Shown here one piece after another: positions 9,035-16,535 of a stretch of 60,906 nt of DNA; position 1 is the stretch's first letter; every line of letters begins with the position of its first letter. A model generated the notes under the pieces. That model made no database searches. It worked only from the letters and a program-made list of their open reading frames with translations, and was not told where the DNA came from. The translations under genes and the position numbers were made by a program. Source of the DNA: Reinekea blandensis MED297 (lineage in GTDB: Bacteria; Pseudomonadota; Gammaproteobacteria; Pseudomonadales; Natronospirillaceae). The stretch covers positions 169,070 to 229,975 of the forward strand of contig NZ_CH724152.1 in assembly GCF_000153185.1 (NCBI RefSeq), written 5' to 3'.

Positions 9035-9066
9035 GGCCGGCTATCAGGCCGGCTATCAGGCCGGCT
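9035..9066. repeat. 12-bp tandem repeat across the nosZ stop codon
   Basis: GGCCGGCTATCA occurs at 9035-9046 and 9047-9058, and a third partial copy (GGCCGGCT) starts at 9059 in the last codons of nosZ. The nosZ TGA is 9056-9058, so each copy carries the stop in the same register. GCCGGC is itself palindromic, so the transcript can form alternative short hairpins between nosZ and nosD. Confidence 0.8.
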
Positions 9067-10954
9067 TCACCAACATGCGACCGCGCATTTCCATGTGCAG
9101 CGCGTGGCAGAACCAATGACAGTAGAACCAATGCACCCCGGGTTTATCGGCGACAAAGGTCACTGAAGAAGTCTGCTGCGGGCTGATTTCCATACTGACG
9201 CCATGATTGGTCATGACAAAGCCATGTGAGACGTCTTCGATCATATCGAGGTTGGTCACGACAACGGTCACTTCATCGCCCTGATTCACCTCGAACTTTT
9301 CCATACCGAAGGTAGGCGCCACAGACGTCATATAGACGCGGACTTTGTTACCGTCGCGGATGATCTTGTTGTCGGTTTCCAATGTCACGCCGTCTTTGGT
9401 CGCCATCGCAACTGTGGAGGCGAAGAATGGATCGTCGCGTTTCCAGATCTTGGACGGCTTCATTTTCGAGCGATGCACAATCATGCAGTCATGCGGTTCG
9501 GCAAAGGTCGGACCGTCGTGCACCAGTTTCATTTCATCACCGGAAATATCAATCAGCTGATCGTTTTCAGCGTGCAATGGTCCCACCGGCAGGAAGCGGT
9601 CTTTGGAGAACTTACACAAGGCGATCAGATATTTACCATCGGCATCTCGCGTTTCACCCATGGTGGTGTGGTTATGCCCAGGCTGATATTGCACATCCAG
9701 TTTCTGGCGAATGTAGTTAACGCTGTCACCGTTGTAGTGCTTGATCGCGTCTTCAACACTCCACTTCACAATCTGACTGTCGATGAACACAGTGGTATAC
9801 GCATTGCCACGGTTATCGAAGGCGGTGTGCAATGGACCAAGGCCCAGTTCCGGTTCGGCAACGATGGTATCGCGTGGCTGGATCTTATCGGCGAACAGGT
9901 CCGGCAGTTTCTTAATGGAGATCACCGATACGGTTGGAGACAGCTTACCGTTCGCTACAAAGTACTCCCCGTCCGGTGCGGTATTCAGGCCGTGCGGGCT
10001 CTTCGGTACCGGAATGTAACGTGTCAGGTTGGTACCGGCGGCTTTACGACCGTCGACCACCTTGACACCGTTGTAGGTTTTGTACTGACCCGCCGCGATG
10101 GCTTTTTCAATGGCAGGGACGTCAAACACCACCACATGGTCACGCTCGGCGGAAATCATGCTGCCGAGATTCATACCCATTTCTGAGTTGTAGCAGGTTG
10201 AAGCCACAAACCGACCGTCATAATCAGCATCGGTATTGTCCAGGTTTCCGTCGACAATGACTTGCCAGGCTACCTCCATGTTCTCTGCATCGATCGCATT
10301 GAAAAGCGACACGTACTGGCTTGGATCGTCCAACACTGAGCCATCGTTCGGCAGCGGAACTTCGTATTCGCCATTGCAGAACACGTATTTAGTGTGCGGA
10401 ACTTTCTGTACACGCAAACCATGAATGGCGTGGGCATTGGGAATCTCGACGATTTTGTCGGTCTTCATGATGTCGCAACGAATCCGCGCCACACGGGTGT
10501 TGGCCTTGTCGTTAATGAACACGTACTTACCGTCGTAACGGCCATCCTGCATGCTCATGTGCGGATGGTGTGCGTCACCGTTCGGATGTTTCGCGCCTTC
10601 GCCCAACACTTCTTTTGACTCGTTGGTGATGTTCCAGCCCGTTGCGCTCTCGGTGTTGAACACCGGGATACGCATCAGTTCGCGCATCGAAGGAATCCCC
10701 AGAATACGGACTTCACCGGAGTGACCACCGCTCCAGAATCCGTAGTACTCATCCAGCTCGCCGGGTTCAACGGCGTATTTCATTTTTTCCTGGGTGGCGG
10801 CATGCGCTGCCTGAGAAAACATGGCGGCCGTCATGGTTGGTGCCATGACCCCGAGACTGCCGACGAGGGCAGACTTTTTGAAGAAACTCCGTCGGGATGA
10901 GTCGTCATCCAAATGGGTTTCAACCGGCTCTGTTGGTTGATTTTTGTTTGTCAT
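9056..10954 (-). CDS. nosZ: NosZ, nitrous-oxide reductase (Tat-type, clade I)
   Basis: A 632-residue periplasmic copper enzyme that reduces N2O to N2. The N terminus carries a Tat signal with RR at 21-22 (SSRRSFFKK), marking the clade I type. The C-terminal cupredoxin domain has the CuA ligand set in [18 protein letters not shown] (Cys, Cys, His, Met). The central seven-bladed propeller supplies histidines for CuZ (for example [34 protein letters not shown]). Length is normal. It lies 20 bases after nosR, in the same operon under Dnr-type control. Confidence 0.97.
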   Translation of the reverse strand: MTNKNQPTEPVETHLDDDSSRRSFFKKSALVGSLGVMAPTMTAAMFSQAAHAATQEKMKYAVEPGELDEYYGFWSGGHSGEVRILGIPSMRELMRIPVFNTESATGWNITNESKEVLGEGAKHPNGDAHHPHMSMQDGRYDGKYVFINDKANTRVARIRCDIMKTDKIVEIPNAHAIHGLRVQKVPHTKYVFCNGEYEVPLPNDGSVLDDPSQYVSLFNAIDAENMEVAWQVIVDGNLDNTDADYDGRFVASTCYNSEMGMNLGSMISAERDHVVVFDVPAIEKAIAAGQYKTYNGVKVVDGRKAAGTNLTRYIPVPKSPHGLNTAPDGEYFVANGKLSPTVSVISIKKLPDLFADKIQPRDTIVAEPELGLGPLHTAFDNRGNAYTTVFIDSQIVKWSVEDAIKHYNGDSVNYIRQKLDVQYQPGHNHTTMGETRDADGKYLIALCKFSKDRFLPVGPLHAENDQLIDISGDEMKLVHDGPTFAEPHDCMIVHRSKMKPSKIWKRDDPFFASTVAMATKDGVTLETDNKIIRDGNKVRVYMTSVAPTFGMEKFEVNQGDEVTVVVTNLDMIEDVSHGFVMTNHGVSMEISPQQTSSVTFVADKPGVHWFYCHWFCHALHMEMRGRMLVKPA

Positions 10955-10974
10955 TGTTGTCTCCCCTTTTCAGG

Positions 10975-13095
10975 TCAGTTGACTTCGGTTGCTTCGATCA
11001 GACGGCCACTTGCCTTAAGACGCTGTTTCTCTTTTTTCGCTTTCTTAATCAGCGGTGGACACTTGTTTTCATTGAAATAGGTCATCTGGCAATCCAGGCA
11101 GTAGTGGCACTCGCGCTGGTTGATGGTGCCGTCAGGCTGAATGGCCTGAATTTCACATTCGTTGGCACAAACACGGCAGGGCTTACCGCACTCATCGCGT
11201 CGTTTGAGCCAATCAAAGAGCTTAATGTTGGTGGGCACTGAGAGGGCGGCGCCCAGCGGGCACAGGTAGCGACAGAACGTTTTTCGTTGAAACAGGTTGG
11301 TTGCCAGGATCAGTCCGGCCCAGAGTACAAAGCCCCACTCGCGCGAAAACTTCAGCAAAAAGGTGGTCTTAAACGGTTCAATCTCGGCGTATTGTTCCGC
11401 CAGAGCAAGCGACTGTATGGATAGGCCAAACAGGGCCAGAAGAATCAGATATTTTATGGCCCAGAGCCGCTCATGGACCGCAAACGGAAGTTCGAACTGC
11501 GGAATTTTCAGTTTTCGAGCGACTTCGTTGATCAGCTCCTGCAGTGCACCGAACGGGCACAGCCAGCCACAGAACACACCACGCCCCCACAACAACGCAG
11601 TGACGGCAACCGCCACCCACATGATGAAAATGATCGGATCGAGCAGAAACATTTGCCAATCGAAGTCCGACATAAACGCCTGCAGAAAGGTAAAGACGTT
11701 GACGATCGAAATCTGTCCGGCACAGTACCAGCCGATGAAGCCAACGGTATAGATCAGAAACCCGGTTCGGACATGGTGCAGGAAGCGTGGGTAACGGACC
11801 AGTACATCCTGGAAGAACAGGATCGCCAACAATACGCTCAGACCGGCGATCAAGAACGCGATTTCTATGCGCTTGTCGTACCAGACCTGTTCCGTCAGGC
11901 TTCGTTCGGGTTCGACCACGGCCGGTTCCGGCCGTTCCAGATATTTTTCCAGAACCTGATAGTCGCCTTTAAAGCTGGTGAACACCGAATCAATCGCACC
12001 AACCTGCCGTCTGACCAGCAGTTCAAACTGAAACGGCTGACCGGGATCGAACCCGTGGTGGTCGCGGATGATGAACATGGACATTTCGCTGAAATCGGGT
12101 GCATCGTCCAGATAGATGTCCTGCAGGCGGATGTAATCCAGGTCCCGAAACGATATCGCCAGATCATTTTGCAGCAGCTGTATCCGATCAAATATGCCGC
12201 CACGCACATAACCGGACCCTTTGTACGAGTAGCCGTTACCAAACAGCGCCAGCACATGCTCACCCGGCTTCAGCTCACTTTGCAGCCAGGCATATTCATC
12301 GTCACCGAGGATGTTCTTGCCCACCGCCGGCAGGTCGATCAGCGTGTAATAAATATCGGTGAACGTTTCCTGTGACTGGTCCTGCGGTACCTCATCGATG
12401 CCTTCGGCGGCCGTTCCCGAAAAAGCTTCGCGGATGTCTTCGTTTTTCAGATGCAGTCGTCGAACCGAGCCTTCCCCGGTGAGTTCTTGCCAGGAAAGAT
12501 CGACGTCTACTGGTTTTTTGATCGAGGCTGGTAAGGTAACGCGTTCGGTGGCTTCAATCAGACCCAACGCCCGGGCTAATTCGGTGGCCCCGCGGGTAAT
12601 CCCGACGTTCATTACCATCACTGTCACGGTCGCGCCCGAGATGCCATCGAGCTGCACCTGACCGGACGTCCGGTTACCACCGACTTTGATACGATCGGTT
12701 AACGATAACCCGGTATACTGATCGGTAAAGTCGTGCAGTTTCGACTCAGGAATGCCGACCAACAGAATCGGCTCGTGATGTTCCAGCACCTGAGCATGCA
12801 AATAGTCGCCTTCCGGGCTGATGAACACCAGCATGTTCACCGGTTCACCAGAATAGGCCGGTACGCGATGCAGATCGTTGGTTTCGAACGCGTAAGCGAC
12901 GGTTTCGCCAGCTTGTTGAATGCGCCAATACGGCAGCGCTTTGCCAGTGGCGCTTTCAATGCGTTCACTTAAAAATCCGGCGTCCGGATAGCGCTCATTC
13001 AATACCCGATCGGCCGGAACGGGCTCACTGACGAACAGCGCCCAACCGGGTGACGATAACAGCATGAGACTAACCATCAACAACACTCGAAACAC
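10975..13095 (-). CDS. nosR: NosR, membrane flavo-iron-sulfur protein for N2O respiration
   Basis: A 706-residue protein with a signal peptide, a periplasmic FMN-binding domain (GISGATVTVMV near 170, the Ser/Thr flavinylation motif), several membrane helices (about 410-640), the polyferredoxin-type motifs RGVFCGWLCPFGAL and CRYLCPLGA, and a C-terminal 4Fe-4S region (CGKPCRVCANEC and CHYCLDC). NosR feeds electrons to NosZ and is needed for nosZ expression. Start is GTG at 13095; ATG at 13077 is possible, and neither has a strong ribosome site. Two Fnr-type boxes lie upstream. No apbE/nosX-like flavin transferase is next to it. Confidence 0.96.
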   Translation of the reverse strand: MFRVLLMVSLMLLSSPGWALFVSEPVPADRVLNERYPDAGFLSERIESATGKALPYWRIQQAGETVAYAFETNDLHRVPAYSGEPVNMLVFISPEGDYLHAQVLEHHEPILLVGIPESKLHDFTDQYTGLSLTDRIKVGGNRTSGQVQLDGISGATVTVMVMNVGITRGATELARALGLIEATERVTLPASIKKPVDVDLSWQELTGEGSVRRLHLKNEDIREAFSGTAAEGIDEVPQDQSQETFTDIYYTLIDLPAVGKNILGDDEYAWLQSELKPGEHVLALFGNGYSYKGSGYVRGGIFDRIQLLQNDLAISFRDLDYIRLQDIYLDDAPDFSEMSMFIIRDHHGFDPGQPFQFELLVRRQVGAIDSVFTSFKGDYQVLEKYLERPEPAVVEPERSLTEQVWYDKRIEIAFLIAGLSVLLAILFFQDVLVRYPRFLHHVRTGFLIYTVGFIGWYCAGQISIVNVFTFLQAFMSDFDWQMFLLDPIIFIMWVAVAVTALLWGRGVFCGWLCPFGALQELINEVARKLKIPQFELPFAVHERLWAIKYLILLALFGLSIQSLALAEQYAEIEPFKTTFLLKFSREWGFVLWAGLILATNLFQRKTFCRYLCPLGAALSVPTNIKLFDWLKRRDECGKPCRVCANECEIQAIQPDGTINQRECHYCLDCQMTYFNENKCPPLIKKAKKEKQRLKASGRLIEATEVN

Positions 13096-13128
13096 TGCAC
13101 ACCACCACGAAAAAAACGAATAAGAAAG

Positions 13129-13170
13129 AGACTAAAACTCAGTGAGAAAATTGCGTTTGACTGTTATCAA
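13129..13170 (-). promoter_or_regulatory. Fnr/Dnr box and likely promoter of nosR
   Basis: TTGAC-TGTT-ATCAA (13157-13170) matches the Fnr/Dnr consensus TTGAT-N4-ATCAA in nine of ten defined bases. A TAGTCT that can serve as a minus-strand -10 lies at 13129-13134, exactly 32 bp from the box centre. That is the geometry of a class II activated promoter (box at -41.5). The start site would be near 13122, about 27 bases before the nosR GTG. Confidence 0.75.
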
Positions 13171-13195
13171 ACCGACCCGGGCGATCACAGGCCGA

Positions 13196-13209
13196 TTGAT
13201 ATGAATCAA
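13196..13209 (-). promoter_or_regulatory. Second Fnr/Dnr box upstream of nosR
   Basis: TTGAT-ATGA-ATCAA is a perfect match to the Fnr/Dnr consensus. Its centre is 39 bp upstream of the first nosR box, so it would sit around -80, a common place for a second activator dimer. It lies just past the cytochrome c gene stop, in the short gap between the two genes. Confidence 0.75.
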
Positions 13210-13212
13210 CGG

Positions 13213-13233
13213 CGTCGGGTTACTGGCCCGACG
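13213..13233 (-). terminator. Hairpin spanning the cytochrome c stop codon
   Basis: CGTCGGG (13213-13219) pairs with CCCGACG (13227-13233). The loop contains the TAA stop of the cytochrome gene. No U-tract follows on the minus strand, so it is at best a weak or factor-dependent terminator or an mRNA 3'-end stabiliser. Confidence 0.35.
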
Positions 13234-13537
13234 GATCAAGACTGGCAAAGTACGCGGCCAGGTTTTTAATGTCCTCGTCCGATAACGGTGCCGCCATGCC
13301 ATACATCACCGCCGCCTGACCACCGGCGCGTTCTTTACTGCGATACGCTTTGAGCGCAGACTCCAGATACGCTGCTTTCTGGCCGGCCAGGTTGGGATAC
13401 ATCGGTACCATCGAAATACCATTGGCACCATGACAGCCCACGCAGGTCATCGACTTGGCTTCACCGGCATCAATATCGGCGGCGAAGGCTAACCCGGACG
13501 TCGCCATGATCAGAGCACTGAGAAAAAATTTGTTCAT
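13220..13537 (-). CDS. Periplasmic mono-haem class I cytochrome c
   Basis: A 105-residue protein with a clear signal peptide ([20 protein letters not shown]), a haem-attachment motif CVGCH at 32-36, and a candidate distal ligand Met 81 in [19 protein letters not shown]. It matches small c5/c552-type cytochromes. Sitting directly upstream of nosR in the same direction, it is a natural electron donor to NosZ (inference). GAGGA lies seven or so bases before the ATG. It may be driven by the Fnr/Dnr box at 13755-13768. Confidence 0.9.
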   Translation of the reverse strand: MNKFFLSALIMATSGLAFAADIDAGEAKSMTCVGCHGANGISMVPMYPNLAGQKAAYLESALKAYRSKERAGGQAAVMYGMAAPLSDEDIKNLAAYFASLDPSGQ

Positions 13538-13754
13538 ACAATCCTCATTGAGTTAACTCGAGTGTGTTCAAAAAAAAATATCGCGAACCAGAAACGGACA
13601 AAGTCCAGACTAGTCTCATTACGTTCAGGCCGAGATACCCATTAGTGGGTAGCCACCCTGATTTAGAACCAGAACTCGACAGAAAAGTGAGTGGATGTTG
13701 GGCAGACCACGTTGTCTGTTGCGGCAAACCTTATCGACATGCCGCCAGACATCC

Positions 13755-13768
13755 TTGATACTTATCAA
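13755..13768. promoter_or_regulatory. Perfect Fnr/Dnr box between the cytochrome c gene and dnr
   Basis: TTGAT-ACTT-ATCAA is a perfect consensus box. Its centre is only 37 bp from the dnr start codon, so a -41.5 activated start on the plus strand would fall at or past the ATG. On the minus strand the same geometry gives a start near 13720, with a CGATAA-like -10 close by, leading to the cytochrome gene. The box therefore fits activation of the cytochrome or autorepression of dnr better than activation of dnr. Confidence 0.7.
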
Positions 13769-13798
13769 GAGCCGTCTGTGCATTGACAGAGGAGTCAT

Positions 13799-14506
13799 AT
13801 GATTCAGGATCCAAAGGTCATCACGAACCTAAGCAGCCATCATCTTTTTTCCAGTTTGAACGAAGTACAACTCTCGACCCTGTTACGCAATGCCACGCGT
13901 CGAACGCTTGATGAACGAGAGGTGTTGTTTCGCCAGAGCGAACCGGCCGATCGGTTTTACTATGTTAGCCACGGCATCATCCGGTTATACCGAACATCAC
14001 CGAGCGGACATGAAAAAGTGGTTGATATCGTGCGGGAAGGTCAATGCTTTGCGGAAGCCATCATGTTCAATGCACAGGAGCGTTATCCGGTCACGGCCGA
14101 TGCGCAGGTTGCCTCGGAAGTCATCGGCATCGAAAACGGATCGTTTCATGGACTGTTGAAAAGCGACAACGAACTGTGCATGGCGTTGATGCGTCAGATG
14201 AGTATTCGATTGCACAGTCAGTTAAATGAAATTGAAAACTTATCTTTGCAAAACGCCTTGCACCGACTGGTCAATTATCTGCTGCACGATCTGCAAAGCC
14301 CGAACGACACGCTGACCTTCGACATTCCCAAGCGACTGATTGCCTCGCAACTCGGCATTCAACCCGAAACCTTTTCCAGGCTGTTGAGAAAACTGGAAGA
14401 CAATCAGCTGATTCAGGTTTCGAACCGTGACCTGAAGATTCTCGATCGTGACGGGCTCTATCAGCTCACGCGAGACAATCAACCGTTGCGAGCGCGCAAG
14501 CCCTGA
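13799..14506 (+). CDS. dnr: Dnr-type Crp/Fnr-family transcription regulator
   Basis: A 235-residue regulator with an N-terminal cyclic-nucleotide-type sensor barrel (about 15-130), a dimer helix, and a C-terminal helix-turn-helix whose recognition helix reads LGIQPETFSRLLRKLE. The E..SR pattern is that of Fnr-like TTGAT-N4-ATCAA readers. It lacks the N-terminal cysteine cluster of Fnr, so it is more likely a haem/NO-responsive Dnr/Nnr than an oxygen-sensing Fe-S protein. GAGGAG lies six bases before the ATG. Its position beside nos, with matching boxes nearby, supports control of N2O respiration. Confidence 0.85.
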   Translation: MIQDPKVITNLSSHHLFSSLNEVQLSTLLRNATRRTLDEREVLFRQSEPADRFYYVSHGIIRLYRTSPSGHEKVVDIVREGQCFAEAIMFNAQERYPVTADAQVASEVIGIENGSFHGLLKSDNELCMALMRQMSIRLHSQLNEIENLSLQNALHRLVNYLLHDLQSPNDTLTFDIPKRLIASQLGIQPETFSRLLRKLEDNQLIQVSNRDLKILDRDGLYQLTRDNQPLRARKP

Positions 14507-14599
14507 AAAGAGTGATCGGGAGCGCGCTGCTCATAGTTAAGAAGGTGCTGAGGTACTGATGCCTGACGTTTCAGTCAACACCTGCGTAAAGTGAGGTCA

Positions 14600-15793
14600 C
14601 TAGCCCGGACGTCCATCGACGCGAGCGCGGAAGACAACCGGTGCATAGCGAACCATAAAAAGACCAAACGCCATCACCCACAACGCCGCCGATACCTGAA
14701 TGGCCAAGGCGTAATCACTGAGCAGATAAGGCAGCGCAACGCGACTGACCACCGACAGCAGCATCAACACCAAGGCTATGGTCATGGTATAGCCGACAGC
14801 GATTCGACGACCGGTGTGACCCAATGACACTCTCGATATCATCGAAAGAATCATAAAACCGATGCCACCGACAGTAATGGCATGCAACGCGGTGGATGCT
14901 GACGCCAACAACTGAAACTGGTTGAGCCCCAATAACCCATACCCCAGGCACACAAACCAATAGCTTAAGTGTAACGACCAAACCAACGGCGTCGAGTAGG
15001 TCACCCAGATGCGCCAACGTAGCGCTCTGATCAGGTTGATCGCGCCGGTAAAAAAGTAAATTAACCCCAGAACAATCGCGGGAGTGTTTAAAAACCCAAG
15101 AGTCGCGACCACACTCAGCAAGACCGAGCCAATGGACAACTTTTCGAGAATGGCAATCGGGGCGACACGTGCGGTCCCGGTGCCATTGGCAGTAAACATC
15201 GGAAACACCCGCCCACCCATAATCGTCATCACCAAGCTGATCAGCAAGACCGTCAGATATCCTATCGATGGCGCACTGACAGCCACTGCACCGGATAAAG
15301 ACAGATGCATCAGTCCATTCAACACCGCCAACGTCAACAAAATCGGAATAAAAAACAGGTTGCGCCAAAGACGCACTTTGACAATGGGTCGGGCAAACGC
15401 TAAGGCCGCCGCCGGCAGAAACAGCACATCGAGGATGGCAATACTGAGCGCGCTGAACGCGTCCGGGAAAAACATCATCACCCGGGCGCACAGCCAAAGT
15501 AAAAAGAGCAGCACCAAGGGCACAGCCTTAACACTGGTTACTCCGGTCCAGTTCTGCACCGCGGTTAACAAGAAACCAACAATGACGCCGACGGTAAAAC
15601 CGAACAGCATTTCATGCAGGTGCCAGAAATAGCTGCCACCGTAAGGTGAAAAAACCAAACGCCCGGAATAGGCCATTGCCCACAGCGCGATACTGATGGC
15701 ACCGAACGCCGCACTGAACCAGAAGAACGGCCGGAACGCCAGGCGAAAAAGCGGAACCTGAAAATCCTGATGAATCGGAGATTGCGTACTCAT
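14600..15793 (-). CDS. nnrS: NnrS-family haem/copper membrane protein
   Basis: A 397-residue protein with about twelve membrane segments. NnrS features are FRLAFRPFFWFSAAFG at the N terminus, YFWHLHEMLFGF, MGGRVFPMFTANG and LHAITVGGIGFMILSMISRVSLGHTGR. Members bind haem and copper and protect cells from nitric oxide, probably by limiting iron-dinitrosyl damage. It follows nsrR by 17 bases, so NsrR probably represses it and NO releases it. Confidence 0.92.
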   Translation of the reverse strand: MSTQSPIHQDFQVPLFRLAFRPFFWFSAAFGAISIALWAMAYSGRLVFSPYGGSYFWHLHEMLFGFTVGVIVGFLLTAVQNWTGVTSVKAVPLVLLFLLWLCARVMMFFPDAFSALSIAILDVLFLPAAALAFARPIVKVRLWRNLFFIPILLTLAVLNGLMHLSLSGAVAVSAPSIGYLTVLLISLVMTIMGGRVFPMFTANGTGTARVAPIAILEKLSIGSVLLSVVATLGFLNTPAIVLGLIYFFTGAINLIRALRWRIWVTYSTPLVWSLHLSYWFVCLGYGLLGLNQFQLLASASTALHAITVGGIGFMILSMISRVSLGHTGRRIAVGYTMTIALVLMLLSVVSRVALPYLLSDYALAIQVSAALWVMAFGLFMVRYAPVVFRARVDGRPG

Positions 15794-15810
15794 ACCCGTT
15801 GCTCCTGTGG

Positions 15811-16278
15811 TTATTGCGCTCTGGTTGATTCAGCGGCGTCTGTGGGTAAATGCAACAGCTCAGCCAACAGTTTCTGCTGAGACGGCACCGTCATATCTGC
15901 GAGCGTGAACTGATCGAGGTGGCAAAAAAACTGCTCCATGGCACCGGTAAACATCTGCTTGATCTGACAAGCCGGCGTGATGACGCATTGATTGTCCGCA
16001 CCAAAACATTCCACCAACTTTGAACCTTCTTCAAAGTACCGGACCAACTCACCAATGTTGATTTCACTCGCCGGTCGACTCAACGCGATGCCGCCGTTGC
16101 GACCGCGGGTAGCCTTGACATACCCCTGTGCGTTCAGCACCTGAACCACTTTCATCAGATGATTTTTGGAAATGTCATAGCTCTCGGCCACATCCTGAAT
16201 GCGGGCCGGATGTTCCGTATCGACATTGAGGTACACCAGCACTCGCAAGGCGTAATCGGTAAATCTTGTGATGTTCAT
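15811..16278 (-). CDS. nsrR: NsrR, NO-sensing Rrf2-family repressor
   Basis: A 155-residue Rrf2-family protein. The winged helix lies in the N-terminal 60 residues (TDYALRVLVYL, SKNHLMKVVQVLNAQGYV), and three cysteines at 91, 98 and 104 (CFGADNQCVITPAC) fit the Fe-S ligands of NsrR. NsrR represses NO-defence genes until NO attacks its cluster. The gene lies directly behind a classical NsrR palindrome, so it is autoregulated, and it leads the nsrR-nnrS operon. Confidence 0.93.
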   Translation of the reverse strand: MNITRFTDYALRVLVYLNVDTEHPARIQDVAESYDISKNHLMKVVQVLNAQGYVKATRGRNGGIALSRPASEINIGELVRYFEEGSKLVECFGADNQCVITPACQIKQMFTGAMEQFFCHLDQFTLADMTVPSQQKLLAELLHLPTDAAESTRAQ

Positions 16279-16290
16279 TAGTTATCAGAT

Positions 16291-16333
16291 TTCATCTTTA
16301 AAGATGCATTTAATATACATCTTTAAAGATGAA
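16291..16333 (-). promoter_or_regulatory. NsrR operator: long double palindrome
   Basis: Positions 16301-16323 match the NsrR consensus with half-sites AAGATGCAT and ATACATCTT around an A/T centre. The flanks extend the symmetry. CATCTTTAAAGATG occurs at 16293-16306 and again at 16319-16332, and the whole 43-bp block is its own reverse complement apart from central bases. It ends 13 bases before the nsrR ATG, so a bound repressor would cover the promoter and ribosome site region. Confidence 0.88.
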
Positions 16334-16478
16334 AATAAAACCTATGAGCCAAGCACAAGAACCTGGTATACAGGGACAAATCGGTTGTAGTGTTACATGA
16401 GGGAGGCGGCGTCGCTCAATGATCTAGTCGATTTAGCAGCGCCGTGAAAAAAACGACTGGTCGAACAAACAAGATAAG

Positions 16479-16510
16479 GTACCACCCTAAATTAACAAAC
16501 AGGGTGGTAC
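16479..16510 (-). terminator. Terminator downstream of the M16 protease gene
   Basis: GTACCACCCT (16479-16488) and AGGGTGGTAC (16501-16510) form a perfect 10-bp stem with a 12-base loop. It lies 26 bases past the protease stop. The minus-strand run after the stem (CTTATCTTG) is only partly U-rich. The remaining sequence between here and the NsrR operator shows no gene. Confidence 0.6.
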
Positions 16511-16535
16511 TCATTAAAACAATGAAAAGTTATCT

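Noticed and set aside
9473-10186. Plus-strand frame of 237 codons opposite nosZ
   Set aside because: It is antisense to a fully conserved nosZ region, has no ribosome site and no recognisable family; a shadow of the codon bias.
11473-12375. Plus-strand frame of 300 codons opposite nosR
   Set aside because: NosR is unmistakable on the other strand. The frame's Asp/Gln/His-rich product has no domain.
13548-13561. TTGAG-N4-CTCGA, resembling an Fnr box before the cytochrome c gene
   Set aside because: It deviates from consensus in several positions and overlaps the Shine-Dalgarno sequence, so it cannot be an activator site.
14715-15497. Minus-strand frame of 260 codons overlapping nnrS in another frame
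   Set aside because: NnrS motifs are continuous in the other frame; this product lacks membrane pattern and motifs.
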